Below the pieces are notes generated by a model. The model was not told the origin of the DNA, did not search any database, and saw only the letters and a program-made list of their open reading frames with translations. Both the position numbers and the translations under genes were made by a program. Below are positions 1 to 5,381 of a stretch of DNA of 6,932 bases, in pieces (positions within the stretch are counted from its first letter, which is position 1; every line of letters starts with the position of its first letter). Source of the stretch: an archaeon (GTDB lineage Archaea > Nanobdellota > Nanobdellia > Pacearchaeales > GW2011-AR1); assembly GCA_027318675.1 (NCBI GenBank), contig DAHVOT010000037.1, positions 1 through 6,932 of the forward strand, read 5' to 3'.

Positions 1-14
1 TAACAGAATTATTT

Positions 15-962
15 TCACTTCTTCATATACTTATACAATAATCCCCAGAAAAGAACAAAGTACAACAGGAAGAATAACATTCCAGAATAACTATGATACA
101 TGCCGAGAGCTAAATTACGGGAGATGTAAGCTCCAACTAACATTAATGTGAAAACTCTGATAATATTAAATGCAAAAGCTCCTAATATTGCAGGTATGAA
201 TAAAGCTGCAGCTTTCTTTTTGTTTAATTTATTCCAGTCAATGAAAACAATAAATAAATACAATGCTGTGAAGATGAAAATGCTGTAAATTCCACTGCAG
301 GCTTCTGCAATTATAACAGAAAATCCATTCACAGTTATTCCATCTGTTCCAAATGTTGCAACATTTATTCCAATTGTTTTGAGCATGAATTTTGTTGCTT
401 CTAATACTCCCAGGCTTAAGTATGGCCATAAACTCCAAACCAAATTCATGAACGAATAAGTTATTATTGCAAATATCAAGAAGTAAAACAACTCTTTCTT
501 GAATTTAACAAGAAAATGCTTTGAAAAACTCACTCCATAAACTCCTAAAGCTAAAAATACAAATATTAAGATTCCTAAAGCATGAACTGCAAGCAGATTA
601 ACTAAATTAAAAGGTATTGTTGGTGAATACAATTCAACAATATAAAAAGCAACTAAGCAGGTAAGAGAAGTCATAAACATAAGAGCATCCCTGCTTCTGT
701 ACTTATAACGTGAAAACTCAGTTAACCTTTTTCTGTAAAGAAGTATAAAACCTACAATTGAAAACAACAAAATATACCCTATTCTTGTGTATATGCTTAT
801 CTTCCAGACTTCAATAAAATTATAATTAAATATCTGGGTCCCAATAATATAAGAAAAAGCCATAAACAGGAGTACAAAAATAACTGTTCTAAATATAAAA
901 CTCTTGAAGCCCTTTTCCAGTTTTATCTTTGGCTTGGGTTTCAATCTCTCTTTATTCTTCAT
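15..962 (-). CDS. Archaeosortase/exosortase family transmembrane protease
   Basis: A 315-residue polytopic membrane protein with about eight hydrophobic segments after a basic N-terminus (roughly 23-40, 58-76, 93-113, 121-143, 157-180, 214-241, 251-277, 290-311). The family triad is visible: Cys222 in EACSGIYS, Arg269 in FNIIRVF and His290 in GMYHSYSG, in the usual order and each at a membrane-segment edge. Members of this family are believed to cleave and re-anchor C-terminally tagged surface proteins (for example PGF-CTERM proteins in archaea) at the outer face of the membrane. No tagged substrate is encoded in the window, so the subtype cannot be named. The ATG start is supported by a TATA-like box about 22-31 bases upstream, which fits a leaderless transcript. 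The gene appears to be transcribed alone and lies just beyond a fragment of the NIF3 3' end. The family call is firm; the substrate is unknown. Confidence 0.88.
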   Translation of the reverse strand: MKNKERLKPKPKIKLEKGFKSFIFRTVIFVLLFMAFSYIIGTQIFNYNFIEVWKISIYTRIGYILLFSIVGFILLYRKRLTEFSRYKYRSRDALMFMTSLTCLVAFYIVELYSPTIPFNLVNLLAVHALGILIFVFLALGVYGVSFSKHFLVKFKKELFYFLIFAIITYSFMNLVWSLWPYLSLGVLEATKFMLKTIGINVATFGTDGITVNGFSVIIAEACSGIYSIFIFTALYLFIVFIDWNKLNKKKAAALFIPAILGAFAFNIIRVFTLMLVGAYISRNLALGMYHSYSGMLFFLLYFVLFWGLLYKYMKK

Positions 963-983
963 GTATTTTTAGTAGTAAAATAG

Positions 984-1002
984 GTTTATATTTCTTGTCT
1001 TA
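984..1002 (-). promoter_or_regulatory. Promoter of the archaeosortase gene (BRE/TATA)
   Basis: On the minus strand this reads taagacaagaaatataaac, with a TATA-like AAATATAAA about 22-31 bases before the ATG at 962 and a purine-rich BRE-like stretch before it. The same 19 bases occur before the NIF3 gene at 2970-2988, with almost the same distance to the start codon. This spacing predicts transcription starting at or next to the ATG. Confidence 0.55.
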
Positions 1003-1059
1003 AGAGAACAATGCTTTATCTTTAACAAATTCACTTTCAATTCCAAGCTTCTTGAAATA
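1000..1059 (-). pseudogene. Fragment of a NIF3-family C-terminus
   Basis: Read on the minus strand, this piece encodes YFKKLGIESEF in the same frame as residues 263-273 of the intact NIF3 protein at 2098-2949. It then continues in frame as VKDKALFS and a stop at 1000-1002, whereas the intact protein ends in IPGKPGLEDM. There is no recognisable NIF3 sequence upstream of it, so it cannot be a working gene. It is either a displaced original 3' end or a partial duplicate created when the Fic unit arrived. The stop codon lies inside the archaeosortase promoter element. Confidence 0.6.
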
Positions 1060-1060
1060 A
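1027..1060. repeat. Direct repeat A, copy 1 (NIF3 3'-end sequence)
   Basis: These 34 bases are identical to 2131-2164, inside the 3' end of the NIF3 gene. The two copies are in the same orientation, 1104 bp apart, and bracket the Fic gene. Identity stops sharply on both sides. The repeat contains an imperfect dyad (TTTCAA, 11-base spacer, TTGAAA). Confidence 0.9.
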
Positions 1061-1084
1061 CTTGGGTGACTACACTTTTGCTTA

Positions 1085-1102
1085 ATTGTAGACACCTAAA
1101 TA
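1085..1102 (+). promoter_or_regulatory. Putative operator, copy 1, upstream of the Fic TATA box
   Basis: attgtagacacctaaata occurs here and again, identically, at 1116-1133, 31 bp later (about three helical turns). The core has weak dyad character (TGTAG-ACAC-CTAAA). The two copies lie on either side of the Fic TATA box, as expected for a repressor that blocks TBP/TFB binding. A degenerate third site, TGTAGTCACC on the minus strand, lies at 1065-1074. The binding protein is unknown; the Fic protein itself, through its N-terminal domain, is one candidate. Confidence 0.6.
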
Positions 1103-1103
1103 G

Positions 1104-1115
1104 AAATATTTATAT
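1104..1115 (+). promoter_or_regulatory. TATA box of the Fic gene
   Basis: The A/T-rich run around TATTTATATAT lies about 24-35 bases before the ATG at 1139, preceded by a BRE-like purine run (tagaaa). The distance predicts an essentially leaderless mRNA. It is flanked by the two operator copies. Confidence 0.55.
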
Positions 1116-1133
1116 ATTGTAGACACCTAAATA
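1116..1133 (+). promoter_or_regulatory. Putative operator, copy 2, at the Fic transcription start
   Basis: Identical to 1085-1102. It ends six bases before the ATG, so a bound protein would cover the expected transcription start. Confidence 0.6.
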
Positions 1134-1138
1134 TAATT

Positions 1139-2086
1139 ATGAATCTTGAAAAAAGAAAAGTAGGGAATAAAATAAAATATTATCTTGGTCACTCTTACCG
1201 TGAAGGATTAAAAGTCCATAAATTCAGAAAATATCTTGGAACTGGTTTAAGTGAAAATAAATTAAAAGAAAGAATTTCAATTGCTGAAAAGCTTATTCTG
1301 GAAGAAATACGCAAATACAAAATAATCCAAGACCCTTTGAAAATTGAGCTTTCTAAAGAAGAAATAGAATCAATTAAAAAAATTGAATCAGAAATTCCAT
1401 TGAAGATTTCTCATATTTCAGAAGGAGATTGGAAAGAGTTCTCCAAGCTGTTTTCATATAATACAAATGCTATTGAAGGAAGCAAGCTAAATCAAAGTGA
1501 AGTATCTAATATTTTAGAACATGATAAATGGCCAGACAAATCAAAAGAAGATATTGCAGAAACATATGGTGTTGATGATGCTATAAAATTTATCAGAAAA
1601 ACTAAAGAACACATTTCCATAGAATTAATAAAAGAGATACACAAAATTGTCTTTAAAAATTCAAAAAGTTTTGCTGGACAATTTAGGAGAAAAGGAGAAG
1701 AAGTAGTTGTTATGAATCAATCTGGAAAAGTAGTTCATGAAGGTGCACCACAAACAAGAATAACTTACTTGTTAAATGAGTTAGTAAGTTGGTATGAAAA
1801 AAACAAGTCAAGATATCCTGCATTTATCTTAGCTGCAGTAATACATAATCAATTTGAAAATATCCATCCTTTTGCTGATGGAAATGGGAGAGTTGGGAGA
1901 ATACTTTTAAACAATATTTTGATTAAACATAATCTACCTCCATTAAATATAAATCTCAAAAATAGAGCAGAATATTATGAATCCTTGCAGGAATACGAAA
2001 AAAATCAGAATATCAAGCCAACAATTGACCTTTATATAAAAGAATACAAGCAATTAGAAAAAGATTTGAATTCAAAAAAAGATTGA
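1139..2086 (+). CDS. Fic family protein (predicted AMPylase) with an N-terminal extension
   Basis: The 315-residue protein carries a complete Fic catalytic motif, HPFADGNGRVGR, with His243 as the predicted catalytic base and Asp247 as the metal ligand. Fic enzymes usually transfer AMP from ATP to a Ser/Thr/Tyr hydroxyl on a target protein. An inhibitory motif of the form [S/T]xxxE[G/N] is visible at 109-114 (TNAIEG, Glu113), ahead of the Fic core, so this is a class II, self-inhibited architecture. Residues 1-60 form an extra basic region with GHSYREG and KFRKYLG, resembling short beta-rich N-terminal segments of some transposases; a nucleic-acid-binding role is only inference. The ATG lies at leaderless distance from a TATA box flanked by operators. 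The gene converges on NIF3 with an 11-base gap and is bracketed by direct repeat A. No separate antitoxin gene is seen, in keeping with the built-in inhibitory helix. Confidence 0.9.
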   Translation: MNLEKRKVGNKIKYYLGHSYREGLKVHKFRKYLGTGLSENKLKERISIAEKLILEEIRKYKIIQDPLKIELSKEEIESIKKIESEIPLKISHISEGDWKEFSKLFSYNTNAIEGSKLNQSEVSNILEHDKWPDKSKEDIAETYGVDDAIKFIRKTKEHISIELIKEIHKIVFKNSKSFAGQFRRKGEEVVVMNQSGKVVHEGAPQTRITYLLNELVSWYEKNKSRYPAFILAAVIHNQFENIHPFADGNGRVGRILLNNILIKHNLPPLNINLKNRAEYYESLQEYEKNQNIKPTIDLYIKEYKQLEKDLNSKKD

Positions 2087-2097
2087 TTTATTGATAA

Positions 2098-2949
2098 TTA
2101 CATATCTTCCAAACCTGGTTTTCCAGGTATAAATTCACTTTCAATTCCAAGCTTCTTGAAATAATCACACATTGCAATGCACGCAAACATCTCAGTTGAA
2201 TAATGTGTTCCTCCAAGAACATTGATTTTGTGTTCTTTTGCAAAATCATGTGCTTTTTGAGAATGTGAATTCTTTGCAGTTATTCCTGTAACAAAAGTAT
2301 TAACTCCTTCATCAGCTATTTGTTGTAAATATTCAACATCATTTCCACCACCTGCTATCAAAGCAACTCTTTGATCTTTGATTTTCTTGCTTCCATAATT
2401 ATACAAACTAATTTTGTGCCCAACAGCTTTTTCAAATTCCTTTGATAATTCATCAACTGTTTTGTGTTTTGTTTTTCCAAAACTCCCACACATTGCTCCA
2501 AAATAAGGTGCAAAAGCTTTCTCATATTTTATACCTAAAGCCTCTGCTAAAGTATTGCTTGTTGAATACTTTCCAAAGTTGTCTAAAGGAACATGCAAAT
2601 TATATATTGAAATTCTTTTTTCTTGGAATTTCTTTAATAATTCTCTATCCATTTGATAAAAAACTTTAGGAGCTTTTGTTATATCCCAAATAGATGGATG
2701 ATGCACAAAAAGCAAAGCATCTTCTGCCCCTTCTGCAAGTATCTTTTTCATAATTTCTTTTGTTGGAAAGACAGCAGTATACACTTTATTTATTAGCTTG
2801 GAGTTATCACACACCAGCCCCATTGATCTTTTCTTGAAGTTTTCACTAAGATAATCCTGAATTTCTTCCATATATCTTGCCCAATCATCACTCATATCTG
2901 GTTTTATGAAATCCTTTTCTAGATGATTGTACAATTTCTTTGCTTCCAT
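2098..2949 (-). CDS. NIF3/DUF34-like dinuclear metal-centre protein
   Basis: The 283-residue protein carries the metal-site signatures of the NIF3/YbgI/DUF34 family: FVHHPSIWD (His83, His84), NLHVPLD (His119, Asp123) and GGTHYSTE (His249, Glu253). An ALIAGGGN turn at 196-203 is also typical. The family forms ring-shaped oligomers with a two-metal site. Some members are annotated as GTP cyclohydrolase I type 2, but the true reaction is mostly unsettled, so no specific reaction is claimed. The length fits the compact form without an inserted domain. The ATG start sits 20 bases after a TATA-like box. The last eleven codons and stop lie beyond repeat A copy 2, on the Fic side, so the protein's tail (IPGKPGLEDM) may have come with the Fic unit or may be native. 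Confidence 0.85.
   Translation of the reverse strand: MEAKKLYNHLEKDFIKPDMSDDWARYMEEIQDYLSENFKKRSMGLVCDNSKLINKVYTAVFPTKEIMKKILAEGAEDALLFVHHPSIWDITKAPKVFYQMDRELLKKFQEKRISIYNLHVPLDNFGKYSTSNTLAEALGIKYEKAFAPYFGAMCGSFGKTKHKTVDELSKEFEKAVGHKISLYNYGSKKIKDQRVALIAGGGNDVEYLQQIADEGVNTFVTGITAKNSHSQKAHDFAKEHKINVLGGTHYSTEMFACIAMCDYFKKLGIESEFIPGKPGLEDM
2131..2164. repeat. Direct repeat A, copy 2 (inside the NIF3 3' end)
   Basis: Identical 34 bases to 1027-1060. Here they are in-frame coding sequence for NIF3 residues about 262-273. This copy marks the right boundary of the 1104-bp Fic unit. Confidence 0.9.
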
Positions 2950-2969
2950 ATTATTTCAAGATGTAAGAA

Positions 2970-2988
2970 GTTTATATTTCTTGTCTTA
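2970..2988 (-). promoter_or_regulatory. Promoter of the NIF3-like gene (BRE/TATA)
   Basis: The minus strand reads taagacaagaaatataaac, the same 19 bases as before the archaeosortase gene. The TATA-like AAATATAAA lies about 21-30 bases before the ATG at 2949, giving a predicted leaderless transcript. Confidence 0.55.
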
Positions 2989-3016
2989 GAGCTTGTTTTA
3001 TCAAGTTTCTTTAATT

Positions 3017-3031
3017 ATTAGAATTTCTAAT
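3017..3031. promoter_or_regulatory. 15-bp palindrome upstream of the caspase-like operon
   Basis: ATTAGAATTTCTAAT is a perfect inverted repeat with a one-base centre. It sits about 25 bases upstream of the operon's TATA-like box, between the divergent NIF3 and operon promoters. Its position suits a regulator-binding site, but short A/T palindromes arise easily by chance at this base composition. Confidence 0.3.
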
Positions 3032-3040
3032 TACAAAATA

Positions 3041-3054
3041 GAAACAATTTTAAA
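3041..3054 (+). promoter_or_regulatory. Promoter of the three-gene caspase-like operon
   Basis: gaaacaattttaaac has a BRE-like purine stretch followed by a TATA-like element that ends about 21 bases before the ATG at 3076. The geometry matches the other leaderless promoters in this window. Confidence 0.4.
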
Positions 3055-3075
3055 CAAAATCCACTTTAATAAAAA

Positions 3076-3285
3076 ATGGAAAAGAAGATATCTATTTCTG
3101 ATGAAGATATATCCAGATTCAAGAAGATATTTGCTAATCTTCCAGAAAAGATAAGAAATGAAGATATAATTTTTGTATTAAATAAAAAACCTTATACTTG
3201 GAATGCTGTTTTTTTAGAAGTAGACCAAGATACCAATTTAGGAAGAATAATGCTTAAAAAGTTAAAGGATCTTAAGATAATATGA
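3076..3285 (+). CDS. Small protein, first gene of the caspase-like operon (possible adaptor)
   Basis: This 69-residue soluble protein is not recognised as a named family. It is predicted to be mostly helical, with no signal peptide or membrane segment. Its C-terminal half aligns without gaps with the next gene: Thr41, Asn43, Glu48-Val49, Thr53 and Gly56-Arg57 match Thr38, Asn40, Glu45-Val46, Thr50 and Gly53-Arg54 there. The two are therefore likely paralogous or share a domain. The ATG follows a TATA-like box at leaderless distance. Its stop overlaps the next start as ATGA, implying coupled translation and a fixed partnership. The tight linkage to a caspase/CHAT-like peptidase suggests an adaptor, inhibitor or sensor role; this is inference from position only. 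Confidence 0.72.
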   Translation: MEKKISISDEDISRFKKIFANLPEKIRNEDIIFVLNKKPYTWNAVFLEVDQDTNLGRIMLKKLKDLKII

Positions 3286-3521
3286 GTGAAGAATATGAAA
3301 CAATAAGCGAGGATGTTAAAGAATTAGTTGTAGCAAGATTAGGTGTAATGCCTCTTAATTATAAACTTTCAATGGGAGATGAGGGCACTTTCACAATTAA
3401 TGAACTAATTTCTGAAGTTAATAACAACACCAGAGTAGGAAGAGAAGTTGCGAGAATACAACTTAATTTTATTAAAGCTCTTACTACTGGGAAATTTATT
3501 GAAACCCTGAATAAAAAATGA
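3282..3521 (+). CDS. Small protein, second gene of the caspase-like operon (possible adaptor)
   Basis: This 79-residue soluble protein has no assigned family that I can name with certainty. A turn-rich middle (MGDEGTFTINELISEV) is followed by NNNTRVGREVARIQLNF, giving the pattern T-x-N-x4-EV-x3-T-x2-GR that is also present in the preceding gene. An AAGGAT stretch about 11 bases before its ATG could serve as a weak ribosome-binding site, and the start also overlaps the upstream stop by four bases. It overlaps the peptidase gene in the same way. The compact domain and its pairing with a predicted protease recall the small adaptor or effector-associated domains found in prokaryotic conflict systems. 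That comparison is by analogy only. Confidence 0.72.
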   Translation: MSEEYETISEDVKELVVARLGVMPLNYKLSMGDEGTFTINELISEVNNNTRVGREVARIQLNFIKALTTGKFIETLNKK

Positions 3522-4165
3522 ATAAGCCTATCTTAATAACAAGCCCTAGGTATGATGATGGTACAGAATATCTTTCTGCTTATGCCTCTGAAATAATAAA
3601 AGAATTTGATGAGGATTTTTCAATAAAGAATTTTGAGAAGACAGAAGCAAATAAAATCAATGTTGAAAGTTACATTAAAAGCAAAAATCCTAAGTTTCTT
3701 TTTTTAAATGGGCATGGGAATCAATCAGAGATTTATGGGCATAAGGAGGAGATTATTTTATCTTTAAACAATATCAATCTTCTAAAAGATAGAATAACTT
3801 ATGCACGTGCATGCTTTTCAGCAAATATCCTTGGACAAAAAGCAGTAAAAGGTAACTCAGGATGTTTTATTGGGTATATTTATCCATTTTCTTTTTGGAT
3901 GAGTGGAGAAAGAAGTGCAACACCTCTTAAAGATAAGAGTGCAAGTTTGTTTTTAATACCATCTAATGAATTAGTAAGAAGTTTATTAAAAGGATGTTCA
4001 GCACAAAAAGCAAATGAAACTTCTAAAGATATGATGATCTCAAATATGAGGAAACTGCTTGTAATGGAACAAAAAAACGAACCAGGTGCAACAGGTATGC
4101 TTCAAATACTTTGGGATAATTATGAAGGTCAAGTTGTCCTTGGGAATCAAGAAGCATTTATTTAA
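3518..4165 (+). CDS. Caspase/CHAT-like cysteine peptidase (clan CD-like)
   Basis: The 215-residue protein shows the two-strand His/Cys arrangement of caspase-like folds. FLFLNGHGN (His66) ends one predicted strand, and TYARACFSA (Cys99) ends the next, 33 residues later. They are followed by SGCFIGYIYPFSF, which resembles the strand after the catalytic cysteine in CHAT and gingipain-like proteins. Predicted activity is cleavage of a peptide bond after a specific residue in a cytoplasmic target; the target is unknown. There is no signal peptide or fused repeat domain, so this is a stand-alone protease domain that probably relies on its two small operon partners. The ATG overlaps the upstream stop. 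The gene converges with the retroelement-type variable protein gene, 15 bases separating their stops. The family assignment rests on motif and strand pattern, so C25/C13-like relatives remain possible. Confidence 0.68.
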   Translation: MNKPILITSPRYDDGTEYLSAYASEIIKEFDEDFSIKNFEKTEANKINVESYIKSKNPKFLFLNGHGNQSEIYGHKEEIILSLNNINLLKDRITYARACFSANILGQKAVKGNSGCFIGYIYPFSFWMSGERSATPLKDKSASLFLIPSNELVRSLLKGCSAQKANETSKDMMISNMRKLLVMEQKNEPGATGMLQILWDNYEGQVVLGNQEAFI

Positions 4166-4172
4166 TCTCTTT

Positions 4173-4202
4173 ATTCCAATTTAATTTCTGGAATTTCTTT
4201 TT
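4173..4202 (+). terminator. Possible terminator of the caspase-like operon
   Basis: ATTCCA at 4173-4178 pairs with TGGAAT at 4189-4194 and is followed closely by a T-rich run (TTCTTTTT, ending 4202). It starts eight bases after the peptidase stop and overlaps the last codons of the convergent gene. The T-run is the kind of signal archaeal polymerase stops at; the six-pair stem is modest. Confidence 0.35.
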
Positions 4203-4871
4203 ACAGCAAATACTCCGAGTCCAGAGACCCCGTCCGAAGGATCCCCGTAGCAATCCAGGCCAACATCTCCAGAGTCAGCGTAAATCCCAGCGACTGAATT
4301 ATCATCGCTTCTTGGATACCAATAATATAAATCTCCGGATTTTACTTTCTTAGAAGGCAACCCTTGAGAAGTATGATTTTTCAAAATATAATCTTCAAGT
4401 GAAATTCCAGGAGTTTTATCACGCATTAAAGTATTTTTATCAAGAACTTCTGAATTCTTGGGAACTAAAACTCCATTATTGTCTAAAAAATGATTGTAAT
4501 TAATATACAATTTTCCATCTTTTACTTTAAAATCAGCATCAAGCCAGTTTGCTTTCCAAGGATTTCTCTCTTCTGTTATTTCTCTGTATAATTCAGGATT
4601 ATTTTCTTTAATATATTTCAAAGATTCAATAAACTCCCTTGGTGTTGGCATGCTCTTTCCATTTGATAAAAGCTCATTATGAGTTTCATACCAATTCTTT
4701 CCAAGCAAAGTTCTTTTTGTTTCAAAATCAATATTCAATGAAGGAATATGAATATATTCAGGAGTTTCTGCTGATTTTTCTGGCTTGTTCTCCAAGTCTC
4801 TTCTAATTACATAAACAGAAGGATGCAATGTTTTTAATGTCTCATCACTAACTTCAATTATTGGAGCCATG
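4181..4871 (-). CDS. Probable diversity-generating retroelement (DGR) target, variable protein
   Basis: The protein has about 229 residues from the ATG at 4871. A TTG at 4879 would add three residues but sits poorly relative to the TATA box, so the ATG is preferred. The N-terminal part (to about residue 180) is soluble and not recognised. The last 45 residues (YPRSDDNSVAGIYADSG, then CYGDPSDGVSGLGVFAVKR) match my recollection of C-type-lectin-like tails of DPANN DGR variable proteins, with invariant DPS and SGLGVxAxR. The DNA supports this: 4201-4320 contains 62 G/C in 120 bases (52%), against 15 in 60 for 4381-4440. Adenine on the coding strand drops to 9 in 60 at 4201-4260, against 23 in 60 at 4381-4440. 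Such loss is expected when template adenines are copied into random bases. No reverse transcriptase or template repeat is in the window. The role is probably ligand binding; the ligand is unknown. Confidence 0.65.
4201..4310 (-). other. Candidate DGR variable repeat (VR)
   Basis: This is the GC-rich, adenine-poor 3' segment of the preceding CDS. Within it many codons end in C, T or G and encode small or mixed residues (tca gtc gct ggg att tac gct gac), as expected where AAC/AAT-type template codons have been scrambled. The end encoding SGLGVFAV is the likely invariant initiation (IMH-like) segment. Exact borders cannot be set without the template repeat. Confidence 0.55.
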
Positions 4872-4890
4872 TTTTTCAAATAAGCTTGAG

Positions 4891-4900
4891 ATTTATAAAG
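4891..4900 (-). promoter_or_regulatory. TATA box of the variable-protein gene
   Basis: The minus strand reads ctttataaat, ending 20 bases before the ATG at 4871. Transcription would begin at or next to that ATG, which is the main reason to prefer it over the TTG at 4879. It lies back to back with the promoter of the 112-residue gene. Confidence 0.5.
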
Positions 4901-4935
4901 ATTTATGTAAAAAAATATGAATCTCTTTTAGATAA

Positions 4936-4946
4936 TTTATTTAAAC
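4936..4946 (+). promoter_or_regulatory. TATA box of the 112-residue gene
   Basis: tttatttaaac ends 20 bases before the ATG at 4967. This supports a leaderless start there and argues against an upstream TTG start at 4886, which would place the coding region over both promoters. Confidence 0.45.
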
Positions 4947-4966
4947 ACTTCTTCTCTTATTTCATT

Positions 4967-5305
4967 ATGGATTATTATGAAGAACAGCGTAAAAGATATG
5001 AAGAACTTCATATCTATAGAAATGAATTTGGGCATGTTATTGAACCAAGAAAGATTAACTTAGCTTATAGTAATGGAAGCATGGACTCTGAATCAACAAC
5101 AAGATTTGAAAGAAACAATCCTAAATATTGCCTTGTTGATATGATGGATAAAGAAAGAAAAAAGAATATCCCTAAACTGAATACTCCTATTGATTTGTCT
5201 GAATTTAATTTCAACTCAATTGAACAATCAAAACCCTCTCCTACTGGAACATCTCTAACTCCAGATGATTTTGCAGAAGTTCTTAAGAAATCCAGATTAA
5301 AGTGA
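4967..5305 (+). CDS. Hypothetical 112-residue protein, target of the MNT/HEPN insertion
   Basis: I do not recognise this protein. From the ATG at 4967 it is 112 residues and hydrophilic, opening with a charged, tyrosine-rich helix (MDYYEEQRKRYEELHIYRNE). A long, low-complexity, Ser/Asn/Pro-containing middle follows, and it ends with a short predicted helix (TPDDFAEVLKKSRLK). There is no signal peptide or membrane segment. It is divergent from the variable-protein gene, with about 95 bases between their starts. Its last codons, stop and trailer are repeated at 6384-6431, so the MNT/HEPN unit appears to have entered at its 3' end while leaving the gene whole. A longer version from a TTG at 4886 is possible but unlikely given the promoter positions. 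Confidence 0.6.
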   Translation: MDYYEEQRKRYEELHIYRNEFGHVIEPRKINLAYSNGSMDSESTTRFERNNPKYCLVDMMDKERKKNIPKLNTPIDLSEFNFNSIEQSKPSPTGTSLTPDDFAEVLKKSRLK

Positions 5306-5327
5306 ATCTTGTAAATTAATATTATAA
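5280..5327. repeat. Direct repeat B, copy 1 (3' end of the 112-residue gene)
   Basis: These 48 bases match 6384-6431 with a single difference (G at 5302, A at 6406, silent in a Lys codon). The copy covers the last eight sense codons, the stop and 22 trailer bases. It opens with the palindrome TTCTTAAGAA. It forms the left boundary of the MNT/HEPN unit. Confidence 0.92.
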
Positions 5328-5340
5328 ACATATTATAATA

Positions 5341-5352
5341 ATATTTATAAAC
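5341..5352 (+). promoter_or_regulatory. TATA box of the MNT/HEPN operon
   Basis: atatttataaac ends 24 bases before the ATG at 5377, giving a leaderless start. Its right edge overlaps the first operator, so repressor and TBP would compete. Confidence 0.55.
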
Positions 5353-5361
5353 TATAGTTTA
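5348..5361. promoter_or_regulatory. MNT/HEPN operator O1
   Basis: TAAACTATAGTTTA is a perfect 14-bp palindrome overlapping the end of the TATA box. Two related sites start exactly 20 and 40 bp downstream. It is the likely binding site of the winged-helix domain of the MNT protein encoded next. Confidence 0.6.
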
Positions 5362-5367
5362 CATATA

Positions 5368-5381
5368 TAAACTATAATGGA
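5368..5381. promoter_or_regulatory. MNT/HEPN operator O2 (half site)
   Basis: TAAACTATA repeats the left half of O1 exactly 20 bp downstream and runs into the ATG at 5377; the right half is not conserved because it is coding sequence. It covers the predicted transcription start. Confidence 0.45.

Noticed and set aside
238..438. 66-codon open frame inside the archaeosortase gene, same strand, other frame
   Set aside because: It lies wholly within a well-supported gene; its composition is Asn/Cys/Trp-rich in a way typical of an out-of-frame translation, and it has no promoter or ribosome site.
1085..1133. Two identical 18-bp units considered as a mini CRISPR array
   Set aside because: There are only two units with a 13-bp A/T spacer that contains the TATA box, and no cas genes are present; operators explain them better.
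2113..2128. Hairpin ACCTGG-TTTT-CCAGGT after the Fic stop, considered as a terminator
   Set aside because: It is explained by the codons for Pro-Gly-Lys-Pro-Gly in the NIF3 tail, and no T-run follows it on the plus strand.
2442..2669. 75-codon open frame antisense to NIF3
   Set aside because: It is opposite conserved metal-binding sequence of NIF3, and its translation shows no recognisable domain.
4872..4966. Longer versions of two genes from TTG starts at 4879 (minus) and 4886 (plus)
   Set aside because: Both extensions would run into the divergent promoter region. TATA-like boxes place transcription starts at the ATGs at 4871 and 4967.
5065..5331. 88-codon open frame antisense to the 112-residue gene
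   Set aside because: It would start inside the 48-bp repeat and run opposite the better-placed plus-strand gene; no minus-strand promoter is seen.
5328..5347. A/T palindrome TATTATAATA as a further operator
   Set aside because: It does not match the TAAACTATAGTTTA pattern, is off the 20-bp phase, and is trivial at this base composition.
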